Assembly: GCF_021729155.1 (NCBI RefSeq)
Contig: NZ_JAJQYA010000029.1
Span: forward strand, 1-64,000
Source: Membranihabitans marinus
GTDB taxonomy: Bacteria > Bacteroidota > Bacteroidia > Chitinophagales > Saprospiraceae
DNA length: 64,000 bases
Direction: 5' to 3'
Each line of letters starts with the position of its first letter. Within the stretch, counting starts at the first letter, position 1. Shown here piece after piece: positions 45,293 to 55,234 of this stretch. The notes under the pieces are model-generated. The model was not told the DNA's origin and made no database searches. It worked only from the letters and a program-made list of their open reading frames with translations. The position numbers and the translations under genes were made by a program.

Positions 45293-46780
45293 TTAGTTTA
45301 TAGGTTCCAATCCCAAGATTTTACCTTGTTCTATCATAAACGTATAAGCAGCGTCAAATGTGTTTTCTATATCACCATCTAATATGGCTTCTCTTATGGC
45401 GGTCTTTATGACACCTACGGTCTTACAAGGTTTTAAATTAAAGGTCTTCATTATTATAGCTCCATCAATGGGTGGATGCCAGTTGCGTAGTTTGTCTCTT
45501 GCTTCCACTTCGTTGATCCTTCTGCGAACTTCTACATAATTTTGAAGATAGCGATTGACTTTGTCTTTATTCTTGGAAGTGATGTCAGCTTCACACAACA
45601 ACATCAATTGGTCAATATCTTCTCCGGCTTCATAGAGCAATCGTCTAATGGCCGAATCAGTAGTGTTTTCATTGACCAAAGCAATAGGGCGCAGGTGCAG
45701 TCTGACCAATTTGGAAACAAATTTCATTTTGTGATCCAAGGGAAGTTTTAAGCGTCGAAAAATTTGTTTGACCATTCTCTCTCCCACTACCTCGTGTCCG
45801 TGAAATGTCCAACCAACGGATTCTTCAAACCGTTTGGTTCTTGGTTTGCCTATGTCATGCATTAAGGCTGCCCAACGCAACCATAGATGGTCAGAATTTT
45901 CTGCTACGTTGTCAATGACTTCTAAGGTGTGATAAAAATTGTTTTTATGCCCCTTGCCATTTTTGATATCCACCTCGTTCATAATGGACATTTCCGGTAG
46001 GATCCGCTTCATTAGATCCAAATCTTCCATTAAACTCAATCCTATGGAAGGTTGTTTGGAAGCCATGATCTTATTGAGCTCAATACTTATTCTTTCTTTA
46101 CTTACTATATCTATCCTGTGGGCATTCTTTTTGATCGATTCCTTGGTCGATGGTTGAATTTCAAAATTCAATTGACTGGCAAATCGAACTGCCCTCATCA
46201 TGCGTAGTGGATCATCGCTAAAAGTCTTGTCCGGATCGGTAGGGGTCCGTATAATCTTTTTGGATAAATCTTCGATTCCGCCAAATGGGTCAATTACATC
46301 AAAACCCAATGGATTAGATTGGGCATCGATTATATGGGCTTCTTTTTTCTTCAGAATTTCCGTAAGTGAAATAGCCAGAGCATTGATGGTAAAATCTCTT
46401 CTGAGTTGATCGTCCGAAATGCTGCCTTTTTCAACCTTGGGCTTGCGACTGTCCTGAGTATAGGACTCCTTTCGTGCACTGACAAATTCTATTTCGTAAT
46501 CTCCTATTTTTATCATTGCCACTCCAAACTGGCTATAAGTCTTCAACTCATGTAATATATTGTGTGCTTTGGCATATTCTCGGGCTAAAACTATCCCATC
46601 GTCTACACATACAATGTCGATGTCCTTTGACGGTCTTCCCAGAATATGATCGCGTACGTATCCACCAATAACATAGGCCTCTGTTTGTAAAGCCTCTACA
46701 GTCACTGCTAGATTACAAAATAGATCGATGTCTTGACTAGGAAGTGTTTTTACCATTTCTTTTAGTAAATCAGTTCTCAA
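45293..46780 (-). CDS. cca: CCA tRNA nucleotidyltransferase with HD domain
   Basis: Class II nucleotidyltransferase (495 aa) that adds or repairs the tRNA 3' CCA end. Visible are VIGGYVRDHILGRPSKDIDIV (Gly motif plus catalytic DxD), RRDFTINALAIS, the RNA-binding region DDPLRMMRAVRFASQLNF and an HD domain (NFYHTLEVIDNV ... ALMHDIGKP) that may carry 2',3'-cyclic phosphodiesterase activity. Poly(A) polymerase is the alternative, but the domain set fits the Bacteroidota CCA enzyme. It lies 2 bases after dusB. Confidence 0.9.
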   Translation of the reverse strand: MRTDLLKEMVKTLPSQDIDLFCNLAVTVEALQTEAYVIGGYVRDHILGRPSKDIDIVCVDDGIVLAREYAKAHNILHELKTYSQFGVAMIKIGDYEIEFVSARKESYTQDSRKPKVEKGSISDDQLRRDFTINALAISLTEILKKKEAHIIDAQSNPLGFDVIDPFGGIEDLSKKIIRTPTDPDKTFSDDPLRMMRAVRFASQLNFEIQPSTKESIKKNAHRIDIVSKERISIELNKIMASKQPSIGLSLMEDLDLMKRILPEMSIMNEVDIKNGKGHKNNFYHTLEVIDNVAENSDHLWLRWAALMHDIGKPRTKRFEESVGWTFHGHEVVGERMVKQIFRRLKLPLDHKMKFVSKLVRLHLRPIALVNENTTDSAIRRLLYEAGEDIDQLMLLCEADITSKNKDKVNRYLQNYVEVRRRINEVEARDKLRNWHPPIDGAIIMKTFNLKPCKTVGVIKTAIREAILDGDIENTFDAAYTFMIEQGKILGLEPIN

Positions 46781-46782
46781 GA

Positions 46783-47784
46783 TTAAATATTTACGGTATG
46801 ATCAGAGTAAGTCGTTCTCAATTCGTCTAAAATTTCAAATAAAATTTCAGGCTCCATTTCATTGACCAATCTCGATCGAAATTCTTTCACCCCAGGTAGA
46901 CCTTTGAAATAATTAGTGTAATGTCTTCTCATTTCCAATATTCCCAAACGCTCGCCCTTCCAACTTATACTGAATTTAAGGTGTTTTATAGCTGCATTTA
47001 CTCGTTCGTTAATATTGGGTGGCGCTAGATGTTCTCCGGTAGCAATATAATGTTTAATATCTCTAAAGATCCAAGGGTAGCCAATACTAGCCCTTCCTAT
47101 CATAACACCGTCAACACCATACCTGTTTTTGTATAAGACCGCTTTTTCAGGTGAATCAATATCGCCGTTGCCAAATACAGGGATATGCATTCTAGAATTG
47201 TTTTTTACTTCACCGATTAGAGTCCAGTCTGCTTCCCCTTTATACATTTGCTTTCGAGTACGACCGTGAATACTGATGGCTTGAACTCCTACGTCCTGTA
47301 ACCGTTCAGCAACTTCTACAATGTATTTGGTATTGTCATCCCAGCCCAGTCTCGTTTTAACCGTTACCGGTAAATTGGTGGATTCGACCATGGCTTTGGA
47401 TAAAGCCACCATTCGAGGAATATCTTGTAAAATCCCTGCACCAGCCATTCTTCCTACTACTTTTTTAACAGGACAACCAAAGTTGATATCTAATATTTCC
47501 GGTTGCGCTTCTTCAACAATGGCAGCCGCCTGCTTCATATTTTCCATGTCACTTCCAAAGATCTGTATACCAACTGGACGCTCATAATCGTAAATGTCCA
47601 ACTTTTGAACACTCTTGCGCGCATCTCTTACCAATCCCTCAACAGATATAAATTCTGTATACATTAAATCACAACCCTGTTCCTTGCACAATGCTCTAAA
47701 AGGTGGATCAGATACATCTTCCATTGGAGCCAGGAGTAAAGGAAAATCTGGTATTTCTATATTACCAATTTTTACCATATTCAT
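46783..47784 (-). CDS. dusB: tRNA-dihydrouridine synthase B
   Basis: FMN-dependent enzyme reducing uridines in the tRNA D-loop. The TIM-barrel motifs are LLAPMEDVSDPPFRALC, DINFGCPVKKVVGRMAGAG with the catalytic Cys, VTVKTRLGWDD, ISIHGRTRKQMYKGEADW and GVMIGRASIGYPWIF. The 333 aa length and the C-terminal helical domain match DusB. The start is Met1 or Met3. It is first in an operon with cca and an FKBP lipoprotein; two of the three genes serve tRNA maturation. Confidence 0.93.
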   Translation of the reverse strand: MNMVKIGNIEIPDFPLLLAPMEDVSDPPFRALCKEQGCDLMYTEFISVEGLVRDARKSVQKLDIYDYERPVGIQIFGSDMENMKQAAAIVEEAQPEILDINFGCPVKKVVGRMAGAGILQDIPRMVALSKAMVESTNLPVTVKTRLGWDDNTKYIVEVAERLQDVGVQAISIHGRTRKQMYKGEADWTLIGEVKNNSRMHIPVFGNGDIDSPEKAVLYKNRYGVDGVMIGRASIGYPWIFRDIKHYIATGEHLAPPNINERVNAAIKHLKFSISWKGERLGILEMRRHYTNYFKGLPGVKEFRSRLVNEMEPEILFEILDELRTTYSDHTVNI

Positions 47785-47797
47785 TTTTTTGCAAATG

Positions 47798-47805
47798 CAA
47801 AAGTA
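47798..47805 (-). promoter_or_regulatory. putative promoter -7 element of the dusB operon
   Basis: Minus-strand TACTTTTG matches TAnnTTTG 14 bases before the ATG, which would leave a very short leader. No -33 element is seen. Confidence 0.3.
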
Positions 47806-48250
47806 AATATTTTAAAGAACATATTCGGTCTTCGGTGTAAAGTTCTACTATTTATCCTTATAATATAATGTCAAATTATTTATTTAAACTACTTTTATTA
47901 AAATATTGTGATTCCCTTCCTCTGTGAGTTTTTGTAGAACAGGTCACACCATGAGGCCATTACATTGCATTTATTGAATGAATTGTTCTTCAACATGGTT
48001 AAAGAAGTTGAAATTTATTATCATATATTTTATTATATTGGTCAGCATTTCTTAAACCCCTAGCCTCTGTTTATCCTGGGGGAATATTGGTATTTAAGGA
48101 AAGCTTATATTTGATTGAAAATTAAAGTATTAAAGTAAAGTGCTTGTTTTTTAATATAATTTTTAGGTGAAATTTCTAAGATGAAATTATAATAATGTAA
48201 TTTTATTTTCTTTTTTTAGCATAAATATTAAATTCTAAATATATAAACCA
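47806..48250. other. 445-base AT-rich divergent intergenic region
   Basis: Lies between dusB (leftward) and nhaD (rightward). I see no gene, no strong hairpin and no exact TAnnTTTG close to nhaD. A weak CCCC/GGGG pairing occurs near 48058-48085. Confidence 0.5.
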
Positions 48251-49564
48251 ATGGTTTCAGCTGTAATCGCTTGTTTTGTTATTGGCTATATGCTTATCGT
48301 TTTTGAACATCCATTGAGATTGGATAAAACCGTGCCGGCCTTATTGATGGCTTCTATTACATGGGCTTTATTGTCTTTAGGTCATATGGAAACATATGTT
48401 CATTCTGAGCCCCATAGCCTAGAAGAATCTCTATTGTATCACCTGGGTAAGACAGCGGAAATATTAGTTTTTCTTATCGGTGCCATGACTATCGTTGAAA
48501 TCATTGACCTACATCAAGGCTTTGATATACTGAAAAATATGGTCACTACTAAAAGTAAGAAAAAGCTGTTGTGGATAATTTCGATCCTTGCTTTTGTGCT
48601 TTCTGCCATCATAGACAACTTGACCGCTACCATTGTTCTAATCACTTTGTTGAGGAAGTTGATTAAAGATAAAGAAGACCGTATCTGGTATGCCAGTATG
48701 GTAGTCATTGCCGCCAATGCCGGTGGTGCATGGTCCCCTATCGGTGATGTAACTACGACCATGCTTTGGATTGGTAAAAAGGTGTCCACCTTAATGTTGA
48801 TCGAAAAACTGATTATTCCTTCTCTAATATGTATGATTATTCCCACTTATATAGCGTCATTTTTACCCACATTTAAAGGAGAAATAGAAGCTGATGAGGA
48901 AGAAGATTTAGAGGATAAAAACAGACAAAAACTATTGTCCTCTAAAACCATCCTTATCCTAGGTTTGTCGATGATTGTTTTTGTACCTATTTTCAAAACC
49001 GTTACCCACCTTCCTCCTTATTTGGGTATGATGTTGTCTTTAGGTGTAGTTTGGTTGGTTTCAGAATATATCCACCCCGAAGAAAATTTTGATGAAAAAA
49101 ATAGACACCTCTATTCTGCACACAAGGCTCTTTCTCGAATTGAAATGACGAGCATATTATTCTTCTTAGGTATATTAATGGCCGTTGGTGCATTGGAATC
49201 CATAGAATTATTACAACACTTTGCCGAGTGGTTGGATACCCTCATCCCCAACAGAGAGATGGTGGCTATCTTGCTAGGGGTATTCTCTGCTATCATCGAT
49301 AATGTACCTTTGGTAGCAGCATCTATGAGTATGTATACTCTTCCTATGGATCACGATATTTGGCATTTCATTGCATTTGCCGCAGGTACTGGTGGAAGTA
49401 TGTTGATTATCGGGTCTGCTGCTGGGGTTGCCGCTATGGGCATGGAAAAAATTAATTTTATATGGTACTTGAAAAAAATATCTTGGTTGGCTTTAGTCGG
49501 TTTTCTGGCGGGTTGTGCTTTTATATTAATTGAAGATCATTTCTTATCTGCATTATTTCATTGA
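48251..49564 (+). CDS. nhaD: sodium:proton antiporter NhaD
   Basis: A 437-residue membrane protein of the ion transporter superfamily with about 12 transmembrane segments. The NhaD signatures ILAFVLSAIIDNLTATIVLITLLRKL and NAGGAWSPIGDVTTTMLWIGK are clear, and the second half repeats the first (FSAIIDNVPLVAASMSMY, GTGGSMLIIGSAAGVAAMGM). It exports sodium in exchange for protons, which is consistent with a marine or brackish habitat. Its stop codon is 2 bases from the next ATG. Confidence 0.92.
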   Translation: MVSAVIACFVIGYMLIVFEHPLRLDKTVPALLMASITWALLSLGHMETYVHSEPHSLEESLLYHLGKTAEILVFLIGAMTIVEIIDLHQGFDILKNMVTTKSKKKLLWIISILAFVLSAIIDNLTATIVLITLLRKLIKDKEDRIWYASMVVIAANAGGAWSPIGDVTTTMLWIGKKVSTLMLIEKLIIPSLICMIIPTYIASFLPTFKGEIEADEEEDLEDKNRQKLLSSKTILILGLSMIVFVPIFKTVTHLPPYLGMMLSLGVVWLVSEYIHPEENFDEKNRHLYSAHKALSRIEMTSILFFLGILMAVGALESIELLQHFAEWLDTLIPNREMVAILLGVFSAIIDNVPLVAASMSMYTLPMDHDIWHFIAFAAGTGGSMLIIGSAAGVAAMGMEKINFIWYLKKISWLALVGFLAGCAFILIEDHFLSALFH

Positions 49565-49566
49565 TT

Positions 49567-49938
49567 ATGTTGAAACATTGGGTGTGGATATTGGTGACAA
49601 TATCATTGTGGTTTTCTTGTAGTAATAGTAAGCGCGAACAAGAATTAAATGGACTGTGGAAGGGCAAATCAATACATCAGGTGGGTGATAGTGTAGTACA
49701 CGAAATCCAAAGCGATATTGAATTCGTATTTGATAAGCCTGATTATTCTTTTAATAACGCCAATTTATCTGAACAAGGTCAGTACAGAGTGGTGGACGAT
49801 ATGTTGGAATTGACCTTCCAAGAAGATTCGATTTCTAAGATTCGACAGATAGAAATATTTAAGTTTTCAGGGGACTCTTTAGGATTGTTGTTGAAAGATT
49901 CTCTAGAACAGAAAAAGGTGATCTTTATTAAGCAATAA
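49567..49938 (+). CDS. small lipoprotein, lipocalin-like
   Basis: A 123-residue protein starting at the ATG at 49567. The signal peptide ends in a lipobox (LWFSC, Cys18), so it is lipid-anchored. The mature part reads as a run of beta strands beginning with a GLWKGKSI motif, like the lipocalin-like/DUF4488-type small proteins of Bacteroidota (ELNGLWKG ... YRVVDDMLELTF). Its function is unknown. It starts 2 bases after the nhaD stop. Its 3' end overlaps the convergent gene by 11 bases. Confidence 0.75.
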   Translation: MLKHWVWILVTISLWFSCSNSKREQELNGLWKGKSIHQVGDSVVHEIQSDIEFVFDKPDYSFNNANLSEQGQYRVVDDMLELTFQEDSISKIRQIEIFKFSGDSLGLLLKDSLEQKKVIFIKQ

Positions 49939-50974
49939 AGCTACAATGTATTGTGGTCACCTGTTTGCCGATTTTTAAGGTAGAAATTTCTGATAGATGA
50001 GGGTTTGTTAGATCAATAAATGGATATTGGGGTTTTAATTTATTTTGAGCTGTCGTCCAAGCATCCACTAGGTCAAGATGACGAGATTCAATTTTGTTGA
50101 TAATTAATTCTCTCAACATTCGAAACAATGTCTTTTGAATAAATCCTCCTTCAATCCATTGAATATCTTCTACTTTTTGATAAATATGTTTTCCTGTCAA
50201 GTATAGTTTTATATATGCGCACAATTGAATTTTGCCATCTTCTGTTTCAATATCAATAGAGATTCTATTTTCATCTATCACGTGAATCTGCTTTAATAGA
50301 ATTACGGTATTTTGGATGTGAAAACTCGGCAATCCAATATCAGATATTCTTTTAAGGAGTTCTTCCGTTTTGATATTGGCTGCTATGGTTGTTGTATTTA
50401 ATGGACTAGCTTCTGGGTTGATATAATTAAAAGTTAAAATCTTTACTCCTTCGGAATGGTCTTCCCATCTCCAGTTCATAACCTTAGGAAGAGAATCAGG
50501 AATCATTACTTTCGTTAATTCCTCTTTGATTTTTAAATTGATTTGTTCTTTAATAACCACCTTAATTTTTGCCCAATGAGAAGTGATTGTGGAGTTTAGC
50601 GTCGACGCAATGGTGACAGAAGGATTTGATAGGAGCTGTAAGGATGTTGTTTTTTCCAATTCCAATGATTGAACTTCTATGGGCAGAGTCCAAATTTCGG
50701 TATTCTCAATATTTAGAAGTCCAATATTTAAGTCACATTCGAGATTCAATGAAGCTGATAATTCAGGGTTTTGGAAATATAGGATAAATCCAGATGCGAA
50801 TGCCATAGTATCGCCCTGAAATTGTATTGGAGTTAGACTCTTCAATTCAATGACCATCTGACATGGTAGACCTTCTATATGGGGTATGGTGTATTTCCTG
50901 CCCAGTAAATGTTCTCTTGACCATGAAAAAAATAATTTAAAATCAATTTTTAATCCCAATTTACTTATGACCAT
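49928..50974 (-). CDS. uncharacterised beta-rich protein
   Basis: A 348-residue protein with no clear signal peptide or membrane segment. It has long alternating hydrophobic beta strands and a central amphipathic helix (IKVVIKEQINLKIKEELTKVM). The overall pattern faintly recalls DUF4403/BPI-like lipid-binding proteins of Bacteroidota, though it is shorter and lacks their lipoprotein signal; I do not claim homology. It converges on the lipoprotein gene with an 11-base overlap. About 240 bases separate it from the divergent ccmE. Confidence 0.65.
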   Translation of the reverse strand: MVISKLGLKIDFKLFFSWSREHLLGRKYTIPHIEGLPCQMVIELKSLTPIQFQGDTMAFASGFILYFQNPELSASLNLECDLNIGLLNIENTEIWTLPIEVQSLELEKTTSLQLLSNPSVTIASTLNSTITSHWAKIKVVIKEQINLKIKEELTKVMIPDSLPKVMNWRWEDHSEGVKILTFNYINPEASPLNTTTIAANIKTEELLKRISDIGLPSFHIQNTVILLKQIHVIDENRISIDIETEDGKIQLCAYIKLYLTGKHIYQKVEDIQWIEGGFIQKTLFRMLRELIINKIESRHLDLVDAWTTAQNKLKPQYPFIDLTNPHLSEISTLKIGKQVTTIHCSFIA

Positions 50975-51182
50975 TGAATGTGTTCTATGTTTAACTCATA
51001 TAATTTCTCGATAAAAGTAAACATTGTTGAGCTAAAAAGGTTAATTGAAGAAATTGAATACTGAAGAGATGTTGTAAAATAACTCAGAATTGAAGGATGA
51101 ATGTTTAATTTCATTTTCAAAGATCTTGGAAACATAGATTAAGACCATATTAACGTATTTTACGTGGACATTTTGATAATAC

Positions 51183-51216
51183 TTGTAACGCAATTGTGTA
51201 ATTCATCGTACCTTTG
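51183..51216 (+). promoter_or_regulatory. promoter of the ccmE-ccmF operon
   Basis: TTG at 51183-51185 and an exact TAnnTTTG (TACCTTTG, 51209-51216) are 23 bases apart, at the upper limit of spacing. The expected transcription start is near 51223, which favours the ATG at 51241 as the ccmE start. Confidence 0.45.
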
Positions 51217-51240
51217 TGCTTGTATAACGAATTTAGAAAT

Positions 51241-51633
51241 ATGAGAAAAATACATATAATAGGAATTGGGGTTCTGGTTGTTGCCATGGCCTTGATTTTT
51301 TCTGCTTCGAAAGACTTTGCGTCTTATGCTTCTTTTACAGATGCACAAACGAGTACTGTGAAAATTGTAGGGCAATTGGTAAAAGATAAAGAAATCTATT
51401 ATTCTCCTGAAGAAAATCCTAATTACTTCTCCTTCTTTGTGGAAGATAACGAAGGTCAGGTGCGCAAGGTAATTATGCACCAGGCAAAACCTCAAGACTT
51501 TGAAATGTCTGAGCAAATAGTAGTTACTGGAAAAATGGTAGAGAATGATTTTGTAGCCGATGACATTTTATTGAAATGTCCATCTAAATACAAAGAAGAG
51601 GAAATATTTATTAGGTCCGAAAACCAATCTTAA
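51241..51633 (+). CDS. ccmE: cytochrome c maturation haem chaperone CcmE, CxxxY type
   Basis: A 130-residue protein with an N-terminal membrane anchor (residues 4-22) and an OB-fold domain. CcmE binds haem covalently in the periplasm and hands it to CcmF. In most bacteria the haem ligand is His in an HxxxY motif; here the corresponding site reads C-P-S-K-Y (Cys113, Tyr117). That is the CxxxY variant known from Desulfovibrio-type and some archaeal systems. The start at 51241 is chosen because an upstream start codon overlaps the promoter. ccmF follows 5 bases later. Confidence 0.85.
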   Translation: MRKIHIIGIGVLVVAMALIFSASKDFASYASFTDAQTSTVKIVGQLVKDKEIYYSPEENPNYFSFFVEDNEGQVRKVIMHQAKPQDFEMSEQIVVTGKMVENDFVADDILLKCPSKYKEEEIFIRSENQS

Positions 51634-51638
51634 GGTTT

Positions 51639-54464
51639 ATGAATGAAAATGTGGAGTACGTAGGTGAACTACTTTGGCCAGGTGAACTGGGGCATTACTT
51701 ATTAATAACTGCTTTTGTAGCTGCCATAATTAGTGCGATATCATATTATCTATCTACTAAAGATAACGATGATGCTTTAAGTTGGAAAAAAATGGGGCGT
51801 TATTCGTTCTATATTCATGGTTTTTCCGTTATCACGGCCATGGTTATTCTTTTTTCCTTAATGTTGGGACGTCATTATGAATACAATTATGTATTCAAAC
51901 ACGTTTCCGATGATTTACCCTTTAAATATATGTTTTCTGCCTTCTGGGAAGATCAGGAGGGAAGTTTCCTTTTGTGGACTTTCTGGCAGATTATTGTAGG
52001 GATAGTATTTATTAAAGTTTCCCCTAAATGGGAATCGTCTACCATGTGGATTATGGCACTTATCCAAGTGTTTTTGTCGAGTATGGTACTGGGCTTTGTA
52101 GTAGGTGATGGAAGAATTGGTAGCACTCCGTTTAATTTGTTGCGAGAGGAAAACATAGCTCCTATTTTTTCAAATCCCAATTACTTAGAACTCATCAACG
52201 GTCGAGGCCTTAATCCATTGTTGCAAAATTATTGGATGGTCATACATCCACCTACTTTGTTTTTGGGTTTTGCCCTGTGTAGTCTACCATTTGCGATTAG
52301 TGCAGGTGCCATCCTCAACAATAAAGTCACAGAATGGGTCTCAGTAGGATTGCAATGGGCCCTATGGGCTGGAGGAATCCTGGGTATTGGTATTCTTATG
52401 GGAGGTGCCTGGGCTTATGAAGCCCTTTCCTTCGGAGGATATTGGGCTTGGGATCCGGTTGAAAATACCTCATTGGTTCCTTGGTTATTGGTCGTAGCTG
52501 GTATTCACGCCAATCTTGTATCGAGGAGTGTGAAGCGATCTTATAAATTGAGTTTCTTAATGTATGCCTTTACTTTTTTAATGGTATTGTATTCTACTTT
52601 TCTAACGAGAAGTGGTTTGACCAGTGAAAGTTCTGCTCATGCCTTTACTTCTCTAGGTATGGAAACTCAATTGTTGGCTTTTATATTATTCTTTTTACTC
52701 TTGGCCTTGTTTACTTACTTCAGTAAGCGAAATCAGATTCCGTCACCCAAAGAAGAAGAAGCTTTTTGGTCGCGAGAATTTTGGTTGTATTTAGGATCAT
52801 TTGTTTTAATCCTATCAACTATCTTGATCACATTTACCACCAGTATTCCGGTATTTAATAAAATTATTGATTTTGTCGGCAGTATAACTGATCAAGATTT
52901 AACCGATTTACACCGGCAAACTCCATTGGATCCTATAGCCCACTATAATAAATATCAAATGTGGATAGCCATATTGATTGGATTTATGTCGGGAACCGCT
53001 CAATATCTCCGTTACAAAGAGAGTAACTTTGCGGCTCGGTGGAAATCCATTGGCAAATCATTGGGTATCGCTTTTCTAATATCTATACCTATCGCTATTA
53101 TTGGTATTAAATGGGTAGGTGGTATCGGCGTCGGATATTTTCTATTGATCTTCTCGGCCACTTATGGATTCTTTTCAAATGTATCCTACCTATTCACCGG
53201 TTTTCACTACAACGCTAAGCGATTGTCCTCAGTGTTGTCTCATATAGGTTTTGCTATTATGATATGGGGCGTCATGGCTTCAGGTCTTAAAAAACACTAT
53301 ATATCAACCAATCCATTCCTTATGAGGGAATTAATTGAAGACGACGAAATGGCTCAAAAAAACATATTGTTGTTCGACAGTATACCCATGCAGATGAGCA
53401 ATTTTGATGCATTATATTTCGATAGTGAATTGGATAGAAACGAAAGAAAATATCATATCAAATTTGTAGAAAAAGACAAAGATGGCAATCCTATAGATTC
53501 ATTTAATCTTAGTCCGTCTGCAGTATACGACAACGATTTTACAAATATAGTATCCTTTAATCCTTCTACGGACCGACGTTTGGGTAAAGATATATTTACT
53601 TCTATTTCTGCATTGCCCGGTGACGTAATGAAGGCCAGTCAAGCGAAAGAAATGGAAGATAGCTTGCACTATGAACAATATAAAATCTTTATAGGAGATA
53701 CCATCTTTTTGAGAAATCATATAGCCATTCTTCAAGATGTGTCTATGTCAAATTTCCATAAGGATTACGAAGCCGATTCTACTGATATAGCCATAAGTGC
53801 TGGATTGGTGTTTCAAGATCCCAAAACGGGAACTTCGTACTCTGGCCGACCGACTAAGGTGATCAAAGAGCATCGGTTTATAGCCGATTATCCCGACAGG
53901 TACAATCCATTTAGGGTGAAAGCCAAACTGGGAGATGAATTTTTGGATATCCTCTACCCTTCCGATGACAAATTGGAATATCATAAAGTAGTATTGGAGA
54001 ACGGGGAACAAATTAATTTTGCGCCTTATACTATTACTTTACAGCAGTTAAATAAGGAGATTACACATCCTGAATATACGGCTGAAGAAGGTGATATAGC
54101 GGTCCAAGCTGAATTGGTTATTCGCAATAGCAATGGCGATCCCGTGGAGATCTTGGAGCCAGTATTTATCATAAGAGGAAATAGTCCTCACTACATCAGA
54201 GATTATAAGCCACGGGTAGGATTGGCCGCTAATTTTGTGCATATCGATCCAGCAAGTGGTAAAATGGAGTTTGCCATCGGGGAAAATCATTGGGCACAAA
54301 ACCCAATTGAAATAAGAATAGCTGAAGATGTTCCGAGAAACGACTTTATAGTATTGGAAGCTATTGTATTCCCAGGCATCAACTTGTTTTGGTTAGGTAC
54401 TATCTTAATGATGGGTGGATTTTTTGCCTCACTTTATGTAAGAAAATTTAAAAAGTCGGCATAA
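51639..54464 (+). CDS. ccmF: cytochrome c haem lyase subunit CcmF
   Basis: A 941-residue integral membrane protein. About 14 transmembrane segments fill residues 10-590; the WWD haem-handling motif is GGYWAWDPVENTSLVPWLL. Periplasmic loop histidines are present (for example NYWMVIHPPTLFLG). A large soluble region (about residues 600-900) precedes a last membrane helix. It transfers haem from CcmE to apocytochromes. It is longer than the proteobacterial CcmF (about 650 aa), owing to the C-terminal periplasmic domain. Its stop overlaps the next ATG (TAATG). Confidence 0.93.
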   Translation: MNENVEYVGELLWPGELGHYLLITAFVAAIISAISYYLSTKDNDDALSWKKMGRYSFYIHGFSVITAMVILFSLMLGRHYEYNYVFKHVSDDLPFKYMFSAFWEDQEGSFLLWTFWQIIVGIVFIKVSPKWESSTMWIMALIQVFLSSMVLGFVVGDGRIGSTPFNLLREENIAPIFSNPNYLELINGRGLNPLLQNYWMVIHPPTLFLGFALCSLPFAISAGAILNNKVTEWVSVGLQWALWAGGILGIGILMGGAWAYEALSFGGYWAWDPVENTSLVPWLLVVAGIHANLVSRSVKRSYKLSFLMYAFTFLMVLYSTFLTRSGLTSESSAHAFTSLGMETQLLAFILFFLLLALFTYFSKRNQIPSPKEEEAFWSREFWLYLGSFVLILSTILITFTTSIPVFNKIIDFVGSITDQDLTDLHRQTPLDPIAHYNKYQMWIAILIGFMSGTAQYLRYKESNFAARWKSIGKSLGIAFLISIPIAIIGIKWVGGIGVGYFLLIFSATYGFFSNVSYLFTGFHYNAKRLSSVLSHIGFAIMIWGVMASGLKKHYISTNPFLMRELIEDDEMAQKNILLFDSIPMQMSNFDALYFDSELDRNERKYHIKFVEKDKDGNPIDSFNLSPSAVYDNDFTNIVSFNPSTDRRLGKDIFTSISALPGDVMKASQAKEMEDSLHYEQYKIFIGDTIFLRNHIAILQDVSMSNFHKDYEADSTDIAISAGLVFQDPKTGTSYSGRPTKVIKEHRFIADYPDRYNPFRVKAKLGDEFLDILYPSDDKLEYHKVVLENGEQINFAPYTITLQQLNKEITHPEYTAEEGDIAVQAELVIRNSNGDPVEILEPVFIIRGNSPHYIRDYKPRVGLAANFVHIDPASGKMEFAIGENHWAQNPIEIRIAEDVPRNDFIVLEAIVFPGINLFWLGTILMMGGFFASLYVRKFKKSA

Positions 54465-55234
54465 TGAATATTGGTATTATTGGCTATGGAAATGTAGGTA
54501 AGCATTTAACTAAAGCGATAGCTGAAACCCAGGATCATGTTGTTACAGTATTTAATCGCAGTCCTATAAAGGCTGAAGATCGATTAGAAAATATCCATTA
54601 TGCCAAGGATTTGTCTGAATTGGGAGATTCGGACCTGGCCATCTTGTCTATTAAAGACGATGCCATTATTGAAATCCTGGAGCGAACCGAAAATTTGTTT
54701 TCACCTCAAGCAATTATTTGTCATTGTTCTGGCAGTATTTCTTCAGAGGTAATGGCGCCATATTTTCAACGATATGCCGTGTTATATCCCTTGCAAACCT
54801 TCTCGAAGAATAAAGAGATCAATTACCATAGTATACCTTTCTTTGTAACTTCTGCCGACGGTGAAACGGAGGAATTGTTGACACAGTTGGCATCATCTAT
54901 ATCATCCAAGGTATCTAGTATTAGTGATGAACAGCGTATGTCTATGCATATAGCCGCTGTATTCGCATGTAATTATGTCAATGCTATATATGCCATAAGT
55001 CATAAACTTTGTAAGGATTTTGATATTCCCTTTGATCATTTAATTCCATTGATTCGTGAAACAGCTCACAAGGTAGAGACACTTCCACCTTCAGAGGCCC
55101 AAACTGGACCTGCCATCAGAAGGGACTGGGATATTGTCTACAAACACGAAGATTTCTTAAATGAGTATAATATCCCCATAGCAAAGGTCTATCGAGAAAT
55201 GGCAGATTATATAACCAAACATATGAAGGGATGA
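54464..55234 (+). CDS. Rossmann-like / DUF2520 domain protein
   Basis: A 256-residue protein. Residues 1-110 form a Rossmann NAD(P)-binding fold (IGIIGYGNVGKHLTKAIAET), and residues 125-245 match the helical DUF2520 domain (PLQTFSKNKEI, MHIAAVFACNYVNAIYAIS, TGPAIRRDW). It resembles pyrroline-5-carboxylate- or ketopantoate-reductase-like enzymes, but its substrate is unknown. Translational coupling to ccmF by a TAATG overlap is seen; its stop overlaps the next small gene by ATGA. Confidence 0.88.
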   Translation: MNIGIIGYGNVGKHLTKAIAETQDHVVTVFNRSPIKAEDRLENIHYAKDLSELGDSDLAILSIKDDAIIEILERTENLFSPQAIICHCSGSISSEVMAPYFQRYAVLYPLQTFSKNKEINYHSIPFFVTSADGETEELLTQLASSISSKVSSISDEQRMSMHIAAVFACNYVNAIYAISHKLCKDFDIPFDHLIPLIRETAHKVETLPPSEAQTGPAIRRDWDIVYKHEDFLNEYNIPIAKVYREMADYITKHMKG

